The position numbers were made by a program, and so were the translations under genes. A stretch of DNA of 64,000 nucleotides from Thamnaconus septentrionalis (taxonomy: Eukaryota; Chordata; Actinopteri; Tetraodontiformes; Monacanthidae): positions 12,210,501 to 12,274,500 of the forward strand of contig CM020518.1 of NCBI GenBank assembly GCA_009823395.1. Reading direction: 5' to 3'. The notes under the pieces are model-generated. The model was not told the DNA's origin and made no database searches. It saw nothing but the letters and a program-made list of their open reading frames with translations. The number at the start of each line of letters is the position of its first letter. The stretch's first letter is position 1. This document shows, piece after piece, positions 15,194 through 29,538 of the stretch.

Positions 15194-18100
15194 TGCCTGA
15201 GGATGTCCAAGCGGAGCCTGTTTGTTCGCCTGGTGCCATGCCGCTGCTTGCGGGGCGAGGAGGAGGCGGTGACATCGCTGGACTACTCCCACTGCAGCTT
15301 GGAGACTGTCCCCAAGGAGATCTTCAGCTTCGAGAAGACCCTGCTGGAACTCTACCTCGACGCCAACCAGATCGAGGAGCTGCCCAAAGTGAGAACCCCA
15401 AAGCGTGAAGGCTCAGGACCTGTAGAGACATTTAAAGTGTATACATTTTTTAAGGAAGCCTTGAAAAATGCCGGTGCAAGATGGTAGCTAACTAGGAGCA
15501 AGACCCTTATTGCTCTATGTATATTCTTATATATTATATGGGAACCTTATGAGAACTAATAATCCATTTATTATTGTATCTATGGGCAGTTAAGCTTTCA
15601 GCAATTTAAAAATCATAAATCAAGCCAAATTTTACGCACTGGCCCTTTAGGTGGAAACACACACAGACATCACAGAGCTTTGTTGATTTGCAAGTATTCG
15701 TTACAGAAACTAGAAAATAAAGACAAAAAAAAAAAAAAGTGTATATGTTACTTGTATTTAAAAAAAACTGTATTTGTTTTCTTCCTCCAGCAACTATTTA
15801 ACTGTCACCTGCTCCACCGGCTGAGCATGCCCGATAACGACCTGACTGTGTTGCCAGCAGCCATCGCCAACCTCATCAACCTCAGGGAGCTCGACGTCAG
15901 CAAAAACAGTAAGAAGATGTTTTTGAAAGTCTGTCTATTCGTTACTTGTTGCTTACCAGTAGTTTCAACGAACCGTGTAAAAGTGGGGTGTTAGGTGTTA
16001 CCCATGGTAGAGTTTTTTGTGCATCATCACAGCATCGTTTCCAAGAACAAAACACGGAAAGAAAAAAAGAAAAAAATCAAGATTGCCGCAGACATGGTTT
16101 GAGGTTAAAGGCAGCAGCTGGCGTGTCTCGCCGCGTGTTGCGTCACGGCGCTGGTACGATTGCATTCAAATTCTCGATAGAGGAAGTAGACGAGCGCCGA
16201 CCTGCAGCACGCCAGAGCACGCTAGTCCTCGCGATGCGCGTCTGCAGCGGAGAGTGTTCAGGCACAAACTGCACGGAAAAACCATTCCGGTGTGCAAAGA
16301 TTTACATTGCATCCTATGTCTGCTTGTTTGTGGTTTGTCTGTCTGTAATTGTGTTACTACAAACTCGTGGATATGCACAGGAATTCCAGTGTACCTGTTT
16401 TAAACTGTTCTTAACTTGTACAGATGGCAATAGACTACTCTATTCTATTCTCTTCTATTCTACATAAAGTCTGCCGGAAATCTGAACACATGCGACAAAA
16501 AGCAGATGCTTACCAAGTGTCAAACAGCTCGGTGACGACGCTTTGATCTGATGCTCAGCTGCCTCACAAACTCAAGTCGTCTTGCAAGCTTTAAGAAAGT
16601 CATTTTCACTCTTTGCAAAACGGCAAGACTTTGTAGATAAAGAAAAACAAACGGGGCAGTTTTGTCACCAATGAGCCGGCGCAAAGCTGAACGCGTTAAA
16701 GGACGCTGCGGTTCTGTCGCGAAGCGGAGCTGGAAATGTCAGGGGCGCTCGGGTTTTTTTTTTTTTTTTTTCTCCCCACCCAAAGCACTCCAATGTGTGG
16801 AGTGTTGTGGACACAAAGCAAAGTGGATGGAAATAATCCCGACGACCGGGTTTGGCCCCGTCTTCCTCCTCCTCCTCCTCCCAGTCCGTCTGCATATTGT
16901 TTAATGTGACCCTGCAGACTTATGTAGCTCTTTCTCTTTCTCTCCCCTCCCGCCCACCGCTCTCAGCGCCGCGACTTGTTTAGGGAGAGAAAGTGCAGAG
17001 CCGCTGTAAACGTGTCGCGGGGGCACACGGGCTCCAGGCGGAGGGCCTCGCCGGCCCGGACCCCGTGTTGACATTGCTGAGGCCCCGCCACTTTGCGTCG
17101 GCGCCGATAAAACGCTTGAGATGAAACACGCGCGCACGCCGGCGGACGGCCGCAGCCCGTCATGTCTCCTGAAACCCCCCCCCCCCCTTTCCATCCGCTG
17201 TGTACTTTTAACGAACAGGAATACACAATTGCATATTATCATTCATTTTGTAACATTATATCTCATTTACGGTACGATATTAGTTAACGGGAAAGGAGGT
17301 AAGACGAGAACAGTTTTTTTAAACTTCCTGCTCCTTTTTGAACATGGAAATCTTCTCAATTATGGTACTTGAAAAATATATTGAAATATATCTATATTTT
17401 TTCTTTTTGTTCTTTTTTTGAACATGTTCAAACTAGGGATGTTAACAATTAATCGATTATCGGTTAATTGTCAATTAAGAATTTAATGGATTAAATTAAA
17501 TTAGTTGCAATTAATTGATTTTTTTTTCTTTTTTTTTGCAAAACTTTCAGGTATCCAGGAGTTTCCGGAGAACATCAAAAACTGTAAAGTCCTTGCTATC
17601 GTAGAGGCCAGCGTGAACCCCATATCCAAGTAAGTGCCGTCCGTCTCAGCTGAGTTTTTTTGGCACGCAACCATTCTGGGGGATTTGTGTGAGTCACTCT
17701 TGGTCTTTTTGTTTTGTTTAGGCTCCCCGAAGGCTTCACACAGCTCCTGAATCTGACGCAGCTCTACGTGAACGATGCCTTCCTCGAGTTCCTGCCAGCC
17801 AGCTTCGGCAGGTGGGTGGGGGCGGGGGCGGGGCTTTACATGCGGCCGTGGGCGGACTGTAAACCAGCCACGCCTTCGGGTACCTAAGAGTGTTCCAATG
17901 GTCATGGAGAACCTGGAAAAGTCATGGAATTTTGTAAAAATCACAGAAAGTAGTCTGTGTGTCTCATGTCTCCAACAATTCTACGGCTGCATGAGCAGAA
18001 TAAGCCTAGCTGACTAGCTCCACCTATGTATTAAGGTACGATAAAGTAATTGCCCCAAAAACAAAGTTGTATTTTTAGGTTGCGGCATTGTCATAGAATT

Positions 18101-21100
18101 TTCATGCAAGGTCATGGACAAAACACGGAAAAGTGTTCAGACCGTGAGATATTTAAAGCCATGTGCGTTTTGCATTCTCCACGGGAAGTGTGAAACATGA
18201 CTGTAAAAGCTTTTGTTTTGTAAAACAAATTTAAATTTAAATGTACAGAATTTATGACACTCAGTCAGTCAGCGTCGGGGTGGCGACGGGAAGAGCTTCG
18301 TATCCAGGTCCTTGTTTGTCGTGATGCTAAACAGGCTAGCGGGGAGTGTCGGAGGAGCGGTTCCACAACACCCTCAGTGAACTACCTGCTCCACACTTAA
18401 CAGGCGACCAGGACATTCTGCACGCGTCTGTCAGACATCTTGTAGAATTTCCCCGCAGAACTCGACATTCTCTTAAAGAGGCTGCAGAGGCCAGATATCG
18501 AGCTGCAAGAGATTGACTTGTGTTCACCCGGCGGTCAGAACCGGCACCTCACATTGATTTTTCGTCGGAAGATGTTGGCTAACAAGTGCCGTGTACATTT
18601 CATAGAAGCCGGAGTGTCTGTGTTGCATCTGCAATTGCTTTCAAATGCTTCCAAGTGGCCAAAAGAAATAAGCTCACGCCCGCAAACAGCAACAGAAAAA
18701 TACCCACTCAGCTTTTTTTTTTATCATTTGCTGCATTTTTTTTTTTTCTTTTGTTGCAGCGTTTGTAAGAATCTCTGGAGACATGACGTGGCTTGTTTGA
18801 TCTAGCCAACAGGATCTCTCCCGCCGCTCCTAGTGTTTGTACTCAACACTTTAGCGGTGAGCTTTTGATGACACAAACGAGGCGCGTAAACACAGGTTAT
18901 CGCACTTTGCATAGCCTATCTTTAAAAGTGCCACTTCCGTGTTAATCTGAATGTGCTTTTTATGGAAGAGGATTAGGGCCACAAGAAGAGAAAAAAATTA
19001 AGATAGATTTTTATTTTTTTTTAAGTTTCCAATTTAAGAATAAAGTTGTCATTTTGAGTCGAAATAAAGTCAAAATGAAAATGGCTAAAACCAACAGTGC
19101 AGCCACTGATGGGGATGACGTTTGGCTTTAGTTTGTCGTAGCCATCCATGTGCCAGAGTGCATTGGGTCCTTGGCTTCGGTAATGCCTACGCCTCAGACA
19201 CCGGGCTCGTCTGTGCTCCACACCTTCAGGGTCAATTAACTTGATCAGTTGTCTCATTGTATCTTGCCATACAACATAGCCTCGCTGTATAGCACGCACG
19301 TGTAACCAGTGACATCCTCTCCGCATTAAGTTGGGAACCTCCTCCAAGTTTGTCTGTTTTTTTCTTCTGAACAGACACAAAGTTCGACGCAGTCTTTTCA
19401 ATGTCCTAATTCTTATTACCACACTTTGTTTGTGTGCTAGATGAGCAGGGATTTCCTTGTTACTAATCCCAATTTTAAAGTACAATTTCGTAAGTTGTTC
19501 CACAGAAGACCTGTTGTCAAATGACGAAGGTGCGCAAATGCCATAAATTTATTTATCATTAATCTCGAAATTACCCACAAATTTTCCACTTTTTTTGCGT
19601 CGACTTTATTCACGAAATTTTGACTATTCACAGAATTTCAACTGTGTTGGTGTTTTTCAATGGACTCTCTCTCTTTCTTGGCTGCAGGCTGACCAAACTG
19701 CAGATCCTGGAGCTGCGAGAGAACCAGTTGAAGATGTTGCCAAAGTAAGTGTGTTGTGACCACCAACACACTTGAACGCACTGTTTGCGCAGTAAAGGTC
19801 GCGGCTGTTGTTGCATCGACCGCCGTGTGTTTTCCCTCTCTCTCTCCACGCACGCCGCTGCAAGTTTTTCATCGCTGTGTTTTTTCCCCAAACCCTGCTT
19901 CCATTCCCCATTTCTTAAGTGAAGTATTAAATTCCACGCTGTTACATAAGTCCTCCTCCCTCCCCCTGCTCTCTCTCCGTTACTTGGCCAGCTCGCCACG
20001 GCAGCTTTTATAATCTGCTGAGACGGAGCGTCGAGGGTTGTTTTGTCACTCCGTGAGGTAGCGGTGCCGCCGCCGGGAGGCCAAACCAGCCCCGGCGGCG
20101 TATGAAAGGGTTCCAGGTGACGGTGGGCGGAGTTTTGTCAGTCACGCTCAGCTTGCCGTATCATTCCGTTTCCCGTCCTTCCCCGCTTTTTTTTCCCAGC
20201 AAAACTGCGTTTCCTCCTCCTCTTCCCCCTCCCCTCCGCTTTTGTTATCTCGCATACTTTCTTTTTTTTCCCACCTTCTCTTCGCTGTGTGACCGGCGCA
20301 ACACTGCCGCTGTCTCCTCCTCCTCCTCCTCCTCCCCCGCAGCCGCTGTTGTTTATGTGACGGAGGCCAGACCTGTCGAAGGCTGGAGCCCTGACAAAGA
20401 GAGGGACTCGTGATTGGGACGGTCGCCCAGAGCAACGCGCAAGCATGTCGGAGATGTAAACAAATGTGTGTGCGTATGTGTGCGCGCGCACAAAAGGGGG
20501 CGCAGCGCGAGTCTTTTCAAGGCTCGGGGGACAGAGGAGGAGCGGCGGCCGGCGAGGTACTTTCCCTCTCGGCTCTCCATGAAGAGGCAGCAGTGGAGGA
20601 AGGAGACCCGCTGGGCTCAAACTATAAGTTGTTGTTGTGGGTTTGTTTGTTTTTTTTTTTTTGTTTTTAATTCCTCAGAACAAGTCAGGGCTCATGAGGG
20701 CGAGGAGGGGGTGGCTGGCTGTCTGGTGTTCTTGCCAACTTCCAAGGTGTGAATGTGCCAGAGTTGGCTCGGACCTCAATCACACATCAGAGTGATTGTT
20801 TTAAGAGCCGCGCCGTGCTCTCAAAAATAAATCACTAAAGGCTTAAGTCCTATTTATCGTCATCGCGCCATATGTCCCCGTGTTTCCATGTGAAGAGGAG
20901 CGGCGGCTGATGAACAAAAGCAGATCCCGGCCGCTCCGCCGTCACCCCCCGCCAAACGGAGTCTCACTCTTTGGCTCTTTTTCTTTCCCTCAGACTTGTT
21001 TTATTTGTTTGAGGTCGAGGGTGAGCAGCAGTAGGCAGCGCGCCTGTTGGGTCAGAGTGCAAAAAATCGAGCCGAGCGCAAAAAAAAAATCAAACACAAG

Positions 21101-23243
21101 AGTACCCACGGTCGCCGTTTTCGCGTCTGTAATTAAAAAAAATGAAAGTGAAGGTCACATGACGTGACGTGTGCGAAAGACAAGATGGAACCAACGAAGG
21201 CGGCCGCGGTGCCGCCCGTGTTGTTTAATCATTTTCGCCGTCATTTACGATTTTGGCTGGCCGCACTCGTAAAAGGAAAAAGAGTCCATCGAGGCAAGGC
21301 GGTTATGACGCCACATGCCTCGGCGTGCACGAAAGTGTTTCACGTGCGTGCCGGAGCGGTTCGTGCCCTCAGCGCAGCTTCGTCATCCAACGATGTTCTG
21401 ATTTTAATAAAGAATTCCTGCATAGTTGCCTGATATTACTGTATTTAGAAAGAGCCTATAAGACTTTATTTTTCCTGCCTAGAGCAGCAGAAAAGGAGCG
21501 ACCTGCTCTTTGTTGTGAATAGAGAAGTTGATCACTTCTGTGGTCAGCCCCTCTTGGTACCTGGAGCTAAAAGAGCTTCAGGTTTGCCAGAAGTGACACG
21601 GACACTACTTGAATGTACGAATGAGTTTTTTGTTCTTTCCGATTCTATCGTTGAGCAGCGCGGCGGCAGGACTGTCCTGGTTTCTGTCTTGTTTGTTGAT
21701 AACCGAGGCCAAGTGTGCGGAGAAATCCGAAGTGAAGGGGGAAACTCGGGTCGAGCGCACATCACATTTTCCAATCTTCAAAACACAGTTCTGTCCCCCC
21801 TGGAGGTCTCATCCCACATCAAACTATTTGGCTGTAGCCTGTAAGCTTGAGCAAAAAGCCTCTTCTGAAACGTCGAGTGAAATTTTTTGATTTGTTTTGT
21901 TTTGTTTGTTTGTTTGACTCGTCTACTCCGTCCGCCGCTTTGGACTCTTTCCACTCGCGACATCGTGTAAAACGAGCAATTTGCCTTTTTAACGCCCCGC
22001 TGCGTGCTTGTGTTTGCAGGAGCATGCAGAAGCTGACGCAGCTGGAGAGGCTGGACCTGGGGAGTAATGAGTTCACTGAAGTGGTGAGTATCAGTCTGCC
22101 CGCCTGTCTTCAGGGGCCTGGGGCTCTTTTCTTCTTATTTTTTTAATAAACCTTATCAGAGTGACCTCATCTTCTTCGTCCATATCGACTTTTTTCTGTC
22201 TTCTTATTTTGCGATGAAAGCTCTTGTCTCTTCGCCGCAATATTGACAATGAATTCCAACGCGGGGCAAACAGATTGAATCAGACGAAGCAGGTCGCCCC
22301 CAGTCTGTTGGGACGCCAGGCTCCCCCGTCTGTCTCCTCCATGCTTAACCTCCTTCCTCCTCTTTGCGTCCACAGCCTGAGGTGTTGGAGCAGCTGAGCG
22401 GAATCAAGGAGCTGTGGATGGACGGCAACAGACTGACGTTTCTACCCGGGGTATCATTTATTTAGTCCAGCACACGCTTGCCTCACCGCCGCGCCAAAAG
22501 CAATCACGCAGCCCGCGTGACGTCTCCCCTGACGGCCAATTTCTAGCTGAACTTGTAGCAACTAAAGACGTGAAGACAGCCCTAAAAATTGTAGACGTAG
22601 TTCATAAATAAAGCCTTTTCTTTTGTCTGCATTCAGGGGTTTTGTATGCCCGGTTTTCAAAGACGTCTGCTGCATCCTTGTTGTGTTAAGACCAAATCTT
22701 CTGCTTGTTCATGATGGTGTTAAATGTTAGAACTGCCGTCAGCACCATATGAAGTCTTAGCTTTTTAGAATTCAAGTTTGTTTGACCGGGCTAAATTTTA
22801 TTTATATGAGAAAGAACAATTAGACTCAACTAACGACGAAATGACAAAATGACGGTTGAATAACATCTCAGCTATGAGATTATATTAGTGAGAAACGGCA
22901 TCCTACCTTGGCAGAAGTTTAAATTCCATCCCTATTACCTAATTTTCACCTTAAGTGAGTGAGTTAGCAACTGAATTAACGCAGTCCATTCAGTCCATTT
23001 TTGTTTTACCTCACTGCTCAGTTTAAATCAACCATTTTTATTTCGTTTTTTTTAAATATCTTGTTATATTTAATCTGTGAACCCAGATGCTGGGGATGCT
23101 GAAGCAGCTGTCCTACCTGGACGTGTCCAAGAACAACGTGGAGATGGTGGATGAGCAGATCTGTGGCTGTGAGAACCTCCAGGACCTGCTGCTCTCCAAC
23201 AATGCCCTCACGCAGCTGCCAGGCTCCATTGGTGAGCATTGGA

Positions 23244-23319
<76 letters not shown>

Positions 23320-26030
23320 CCACTTTATGGGAACCTGTCGTAAAAAACAGCTCTGCCGCGATTAAACTCCTGCCAATGCATTTTTCCCACTCCCGTGATA
23401 TTTTTCGGGAAGGTTCTATTTCCCAGAGTGAAGCCGCCTGGGTTTTTTTTCCCCTCCGAGCTAAATCAAAGTTTTAGCTGAAATTAGCTTTTAATAGTCA
23501 TGCATAATAAAATGTTCCGCGAAAAGGACGTCATCCCTGTTTTGTCAGCGGCATTTCACATCGGATTAGTGCCGCTTAATGTCGAGATTACAAATATACA
23601 CACTTTGCAAAAACAAATCAGATTTGTTCCGTAATTGCATATTTACTCAGCATTCTTATTTTTAGAAACATCCTGCAGACGATTGAAATTTGCATCATTT
23701 CATCCCACAGGGAAACATACTGTCTCTCAGTAAACAGGGGGCTAATCGAATCAGTTGGGTCCAGATGTCCAGTCAAAAATCGATTACAGCCCAGCTAATT
23801 ATTGTATTGATGACTGTTCAAATTAATCCATTTAACAGCCGTAATGGATATTCCTCTCTGCGTTGCTGCGGTGAATGATGATCAATAGCTCCCTTGGGCC
23901 CTGTCTGCCTCTCTGATTCTCTCTCTCTCTGCCATTTCCCTGTTATTTCAGGCTCGCTGAAGAAGTTAACGGCCCTGAAGGTGGACGAGAACCAGCTGAC
24001 GTACCTGCCCGACTCCATCGGAGGGTGAGTGTCACGGCGGCGGCTCGAATATCAGCAGAACAAACACTGAGATCGGTGGATTAGTCCGCCGGGTTGCATA
24101 AAACGTCCGTCTGGATGAATCAGATACTGTTTCAGCTGACACCATGTTCCCGGTTACCCAATATGTTTCGATGCAGCGCACCGATTCGGCCCCATGCAGA
24201 CCCGAGGTCCGCTCTATTACGGATGGATCTACAGCAAAGATTAGATCTACCGAGCCATTTTGGGATTATTGTCTGCAGCCGGATGATAAATCCGACCACC
24301 GGCTGCAGCTTAGACTGTGTTCTGACCCGTCAACCGTTCTGAAAGATCATGAGTCGGAAAACTTCCAGCTGTAATTACTTCTCTTTCATTTACGGGCGAG
24401 ATAAATCAGCCTCTGCTGACATTTACGGCTCTGGCTGTTGGGATTTAGCTTATTTGGATTGACGGCGGCTCAGCCGAGGGAAAATAATAATTGTACCCGG
24501 CAGTCTTTGAAGTCTCCCAACTTTTCCTTGAGTTTTTGAACTGTCCCGTTTTAAGTAAAAGCAGGTTTTCAACCCAGGCTAATTGAGAAAAACCCGTCCT
24601 TTATATCCTACATCCTTTCATGCTAAAGCACGGAGTGACGACAACCCTTTGTGACATCACATGGGCCACATATGTTCAGCCTTTATCCCTTTTTGTCCCC
24701 TTCCAAACATACCAAATGTACAAGAAGGCATCATGTTTAGTAGGAAGTAGGGACGTTAACAATTAATAATTATCGATTAAATTAAATTAGTCGCAATTAA
24801 TTTAACATTTCTTACAGGGGTAGTTAATATCATTAAAACAGTGTAGTGGCAGGAAAGAGCAAGTCACCTGTAGATACTGTGATGGTCATAATATACCGAG
24901 AAACAAGAACAACTTTTTTTTTAAAGTTGAAATGTGCCCCATTAGAAGTCAACTTAAAGTCAGAGGACAAATGTTAAGGGTGTTTTTACTGTTCTTTAAT
25001 GTAAAAATGGGTCACATTGGACCCTCAACATTAATAAAGGGTTAAATAATGTTTTTTAATTGTGAAATTTAGGTTCTCAGGAAAAGTCACAGTTTATCAA
25101 TTAATTGTTAATCGATCAAAATCAATCAACTAATGATTAATGAATTAATCGATAATTTGCATCCCTAGTAGGAAGCTACACCGGGAGATTGTAAACAGAG
25201 GGCTAAACATGCTGTTTTAATTTCACCATTTTGTGGGATAATTAATAGTCCAAAGCTGCTTCACTGGAGTCCACGATAATAAAAAAAAAAAAGATAAGAC
25301 ACAATAGACATTGTTTATTGTATTCTCCTGTAACCATTTCACCCTGTTTGCGCTGTGCAAACCTCATCAAACCCACTCACGAACGCCCCCTCGCCGCAGG
25401 CTGACCGTGCTGGACGAGCTCGACTGCAGCTTCAACGAGATCGAAGCCCTGCCCTCCTCCATCGGCCAGTGTGCCTGCATCCGCACCTTCGCCGCAGATC
25501 ACAACTTCCTCGTCCAGCTTCCCCCCGAGGTGAGCGCGCGCACGTGCAGTGCACACCGCAAGCGGCCCCCGTCTGGGCGGGTGGAGCACGACCGTTGGAA
25601 ACCGCCCTGACCCCATCTGCTCGGTTTCACCTCCGCTCTCCTTCAGATGGGGAACTGGAAGAACGCGACCGTGCTGTTCCTGCACTCCAACAAGTTGGAG
25701 TCCTTGCCCGAGGAGATGGGCGACATGCAGAAGCTGAAGGTCATCAACCTCAGCAACAACAAGTGAGTCTCCAGCGATAATTACAGATAGGGGTGGGGAA
25801 AAAAGTGATTCTTAGATTAATTCGCGATTATGGGTTTTTCGAGGTTGAGGGGAAAAAGAAAAAGGAACTCGACAAAAGTCACACTGTTTGCAAGTTGTGT
25901 CATGCTACAAACAAATATTGTGGGAGCACGACAAACATGAGGTACCATATCGCCTGCTGGCACCCGTATGTTCAGAGGGCTACAATGCAATTAATCGTGA
26001 TTAATCAAGGATCGCGATTTGTCACGATTC

Positions 26031-26128
<98 letters not shown>

Positions 26129-29100
26129 ACACATACATATGAATCGTCATAAATCGCGATACACGATTAATCGCAATTAATTGCATCGTAGCCCTGTGAA
26201 TCGGAATCAAATTGAATCTTCAAGTACCCAGCGATACCCCTAATTACAGATCGACGGCTTTGGACTTTAAATATTGGGTGCTCTTCAAGTTTAGTCAATC
26301 AATTGTTGAATGAATTAAATTGACTCCGCATTTACCAAGCGGACTGATTAAATAACCAGACATTCAACTCCAGCAGGAGCTCTTGTTACTTCTCTGACGG
26401 GGATGCATGTGTTCTGTTTCCAGGTTAAAGAACCTTCCCTACAGTTTCACCAAACTGAACCAGATGACAGCCATGTGGCTCTCCGAAAATCAGGTGAGGC
26501 CTGGTGAATAATGCAGGAATCGAGTCCAAAGGTCCCACGGAAGGTGTTTTACTCCGCAGGCTGAAACTGCAGCCGCTGCGCTCGCCTCCGTTCACCTGTA
26601 AACGAATCCGGTCGGGCTGAGAGGCGAGCAAGAAAAAGCCCATTTAAGATTCAGTGAAGCACTTTCAGGACACTGGATGTGAATGTGTCGAATGACAGTC
26701 GAGGTCGCTTAAGCTGATTAAAAGCCTGGTAGGATCTCAATTGAATAAGATGTCCCTGACCTGTTAATAAAGTATTCCGTTAATCATTGTTTCATAGACA
26801 GTAAAGGATGCACAACGTGGCATTGCAATCATAATTCTCAATGTTCTGTTGTTCCCGATTTGAATTGTACAGTAATTTGGCAGCAACCAACCTGTTGAAT
26901 ATTAATAAACATATGCAGTCCAATGCAGATATTTAATAATATTCTCATAATACATGTGCAATTATGTCTTACCTGCACCTGTATTTCTTTCAGTAGTATA
27001 TTGGAATAAATACATGTGCAATCACGACATACAGTAATTACATATGTATTACAAGGTAATATAATATTCTTGTAATAATTCTCACAGTCGGCGGTTCAAC
27101 GCGCCGCACAAGGTGACCTTTTTTTCCGCTTGAGCTCCACCTCCTCAAAATGTCTGTGCATGCCGCTGTATGTACACATATGTGTTTGAAGGCAGCAGTG
27201 AAGTGAAGTGCAGAGACATTTTCACGAGTGACAGGACAAAATGAGGTCAGAGTGAAGACTTTGCAGTATAAAACTCCCTCCTCCTCCTCCTCCCTTTTTT
27301 TTCCTCCACTTTATGAATATTTCTGCGTTACAGCCCCGGTGACTGTAGCCACACTCTCGAATCAATTATTCACGCTCCCCTTCTTCTCTCCCAGTTAAAT
27401 TGTTGTCTGTGCCTAAACGCAGCAGTGAATTTGCTGCTGCCCTCTTTAAAATGTTGCAGGAGGGAAGGCAGCTGTTTTTAGAGGAAGCCCCACGTGACCA
27501 GACCTCAAGTCAGCTCTCCGTTAAATATATTATGCAGATTGAAGAGTTTTTCTTTTTCATTCTTCTTCTATTCTTTGCAAAACCTTAACCTAAGTTGGAC
27601 AGTCGTTCCTTTCCATTCATACTGGTGCAGGATTTTAGGCTTTTTGTCTACGGATGCTTTTTTTTTATATTCACATATGCTTTTTGCTCTTTGCCTGAAG
27701 ACTGTCGCTGACTTTCAGCCCCGTCCTCTCCAGGGTCTAAAAATACATTTTTATTGTGTTTATAAAACCATTGGAGAGACTTTTGGCAGAGCACTCTCAG
27801 AACACTCTCAAACCTTTCTTGTTTCTCAACCCCCCTCCGTCCCATCCAGTCAAAGCCGCTGATCCCGCTCCAGAAAGAGGAGGATCCCGAGTCGCACAAA
27901 ACTGTGCTGACCAACTACATGTTCCCTCAGCAAACCAGGACCGAGGACTGTGAGTAGTGGCGGGAGAATTTCTCCCTTTTTTCCTAGATTTCTTTTTGGT
28001 TGCTTCCAAATTGTTTTTAGCAGTAAATTCTCAACCCGTCGGGACAACTCGTCGCTGCTGCACCGTCCCAATAGACTGTTAGGGCGCGTTCAGCCTGCCG
28101 GTCAAAATCCGATTTTTAGCCCATCCAGATTGAACCCGGATGGCTCTTTTGTAGTCTGAACAGTCACAAATCACATGAAATCCGATTTTTGCAAAACGGA
28201 TTGAAACCACCTTCGGGAGGTAGTTCTAAAATGGCATTTGGACAGATCCATCTCAGTGTGAACAGCTCCAAACACACCGATGGGTTTTGACTGTGCGTGA
28301 CGTCACTCTACACGACGCAAGAGCCAATGCACCACACCAGATTTGAGAAGGAATCTGATTTGAATCTGATTCGCCAGCAGCGTGAACGCAGCCTTATTGA
28401 AAATCTTTTCAGAAAACTCTCAAGAGTATTTTTGCATACATATTTACAGACGACTTTAGAAGGTTTTTTTGACTCTCTAAATCTAATCTGTTCGCTACAA
28501 GTGAGATTCAGATTCTCGGCTCTATGATTGATGAGCGATGTGGCTCACTGCAGACCGCTGCTACTGAGGAAACGCAACACAAGCATCTCCCCCATCAGGC
28601 GCCTGCTTGCTTGGTTTCCTGTTACTCTTCCACCGGCCCCGCCGCGTTTCGGCTTCAAATGAATTAGTCATCCGACATCGACAGAACAAAACCACCGACA
28701 TGCAAACGAGTCACCTGCGACAATACGAGCGCCGTCATTTCCCAGGCAAATCGACAGATGTTACTTTCTGTTTTCAACCGGCGACAATTTCAAGTTTTGT
28801 GTTGTTTGTTTGTTTTGTTTTTTTCCCTCCCCTGAAAATCTTTGACCGCGCCTGTGTTTTACTGAGTGGCTGGAATGAGGCGCCGCCTGACTGATTGTAT
28901 TTTACGGCCTGTTGATTCGGAGGCTCCGCAGCAGGTGACTCCTATTACCCACTGTGCCTTCGCGGCCGCATACTGCGTGCTCACGTGAGGTTGCAGACAG
29001 CCGCCATTTTTGTTTGTTCCTTTTATAGCCAGCGTTGGCTCCGAAACTTCAGCGAAGAGGAGCCACGTTTCGAAGCGCTCCCTTGTGTACCGCTGAGGAG

Positions 29101-29503
29101 TGTCAGCAATATGTTTTCCGTTTTGCGAGCGAGGGAAAGACGACAAATGAGCTCATTAGTAATTAGAGACTAAAGTTAAAATGTTGATGTAATAATTTCA
29201 TAATTCAGTCACAAGTCGTCTCTATTATTTGAGGGGCATTGAGAGAAGGTAAATTAATTATACTGATTTGCTGATTTAAGAAATGAAATTTCAAACTTTC
29301 CATTTGTCATTATTAAATGTTTTTGCTGTCATCATCCTGAGGCTTTTCGTCAGACTCTTTCTTTATATTCATGTTTGCTTTTTGCTCTTTGCCCGAAGAC
29401 CGTCGCTGACTTTCAGGCCCCGTCCTCTCCAGGGTCTAAAAATACGTTTTAATTGTGTTTATAAAACTGTTGGCGAGACTTTTGGCAGAGCAATCTCAGC
29501 ACA

Positions 29504-29538
<35 letters not shown>

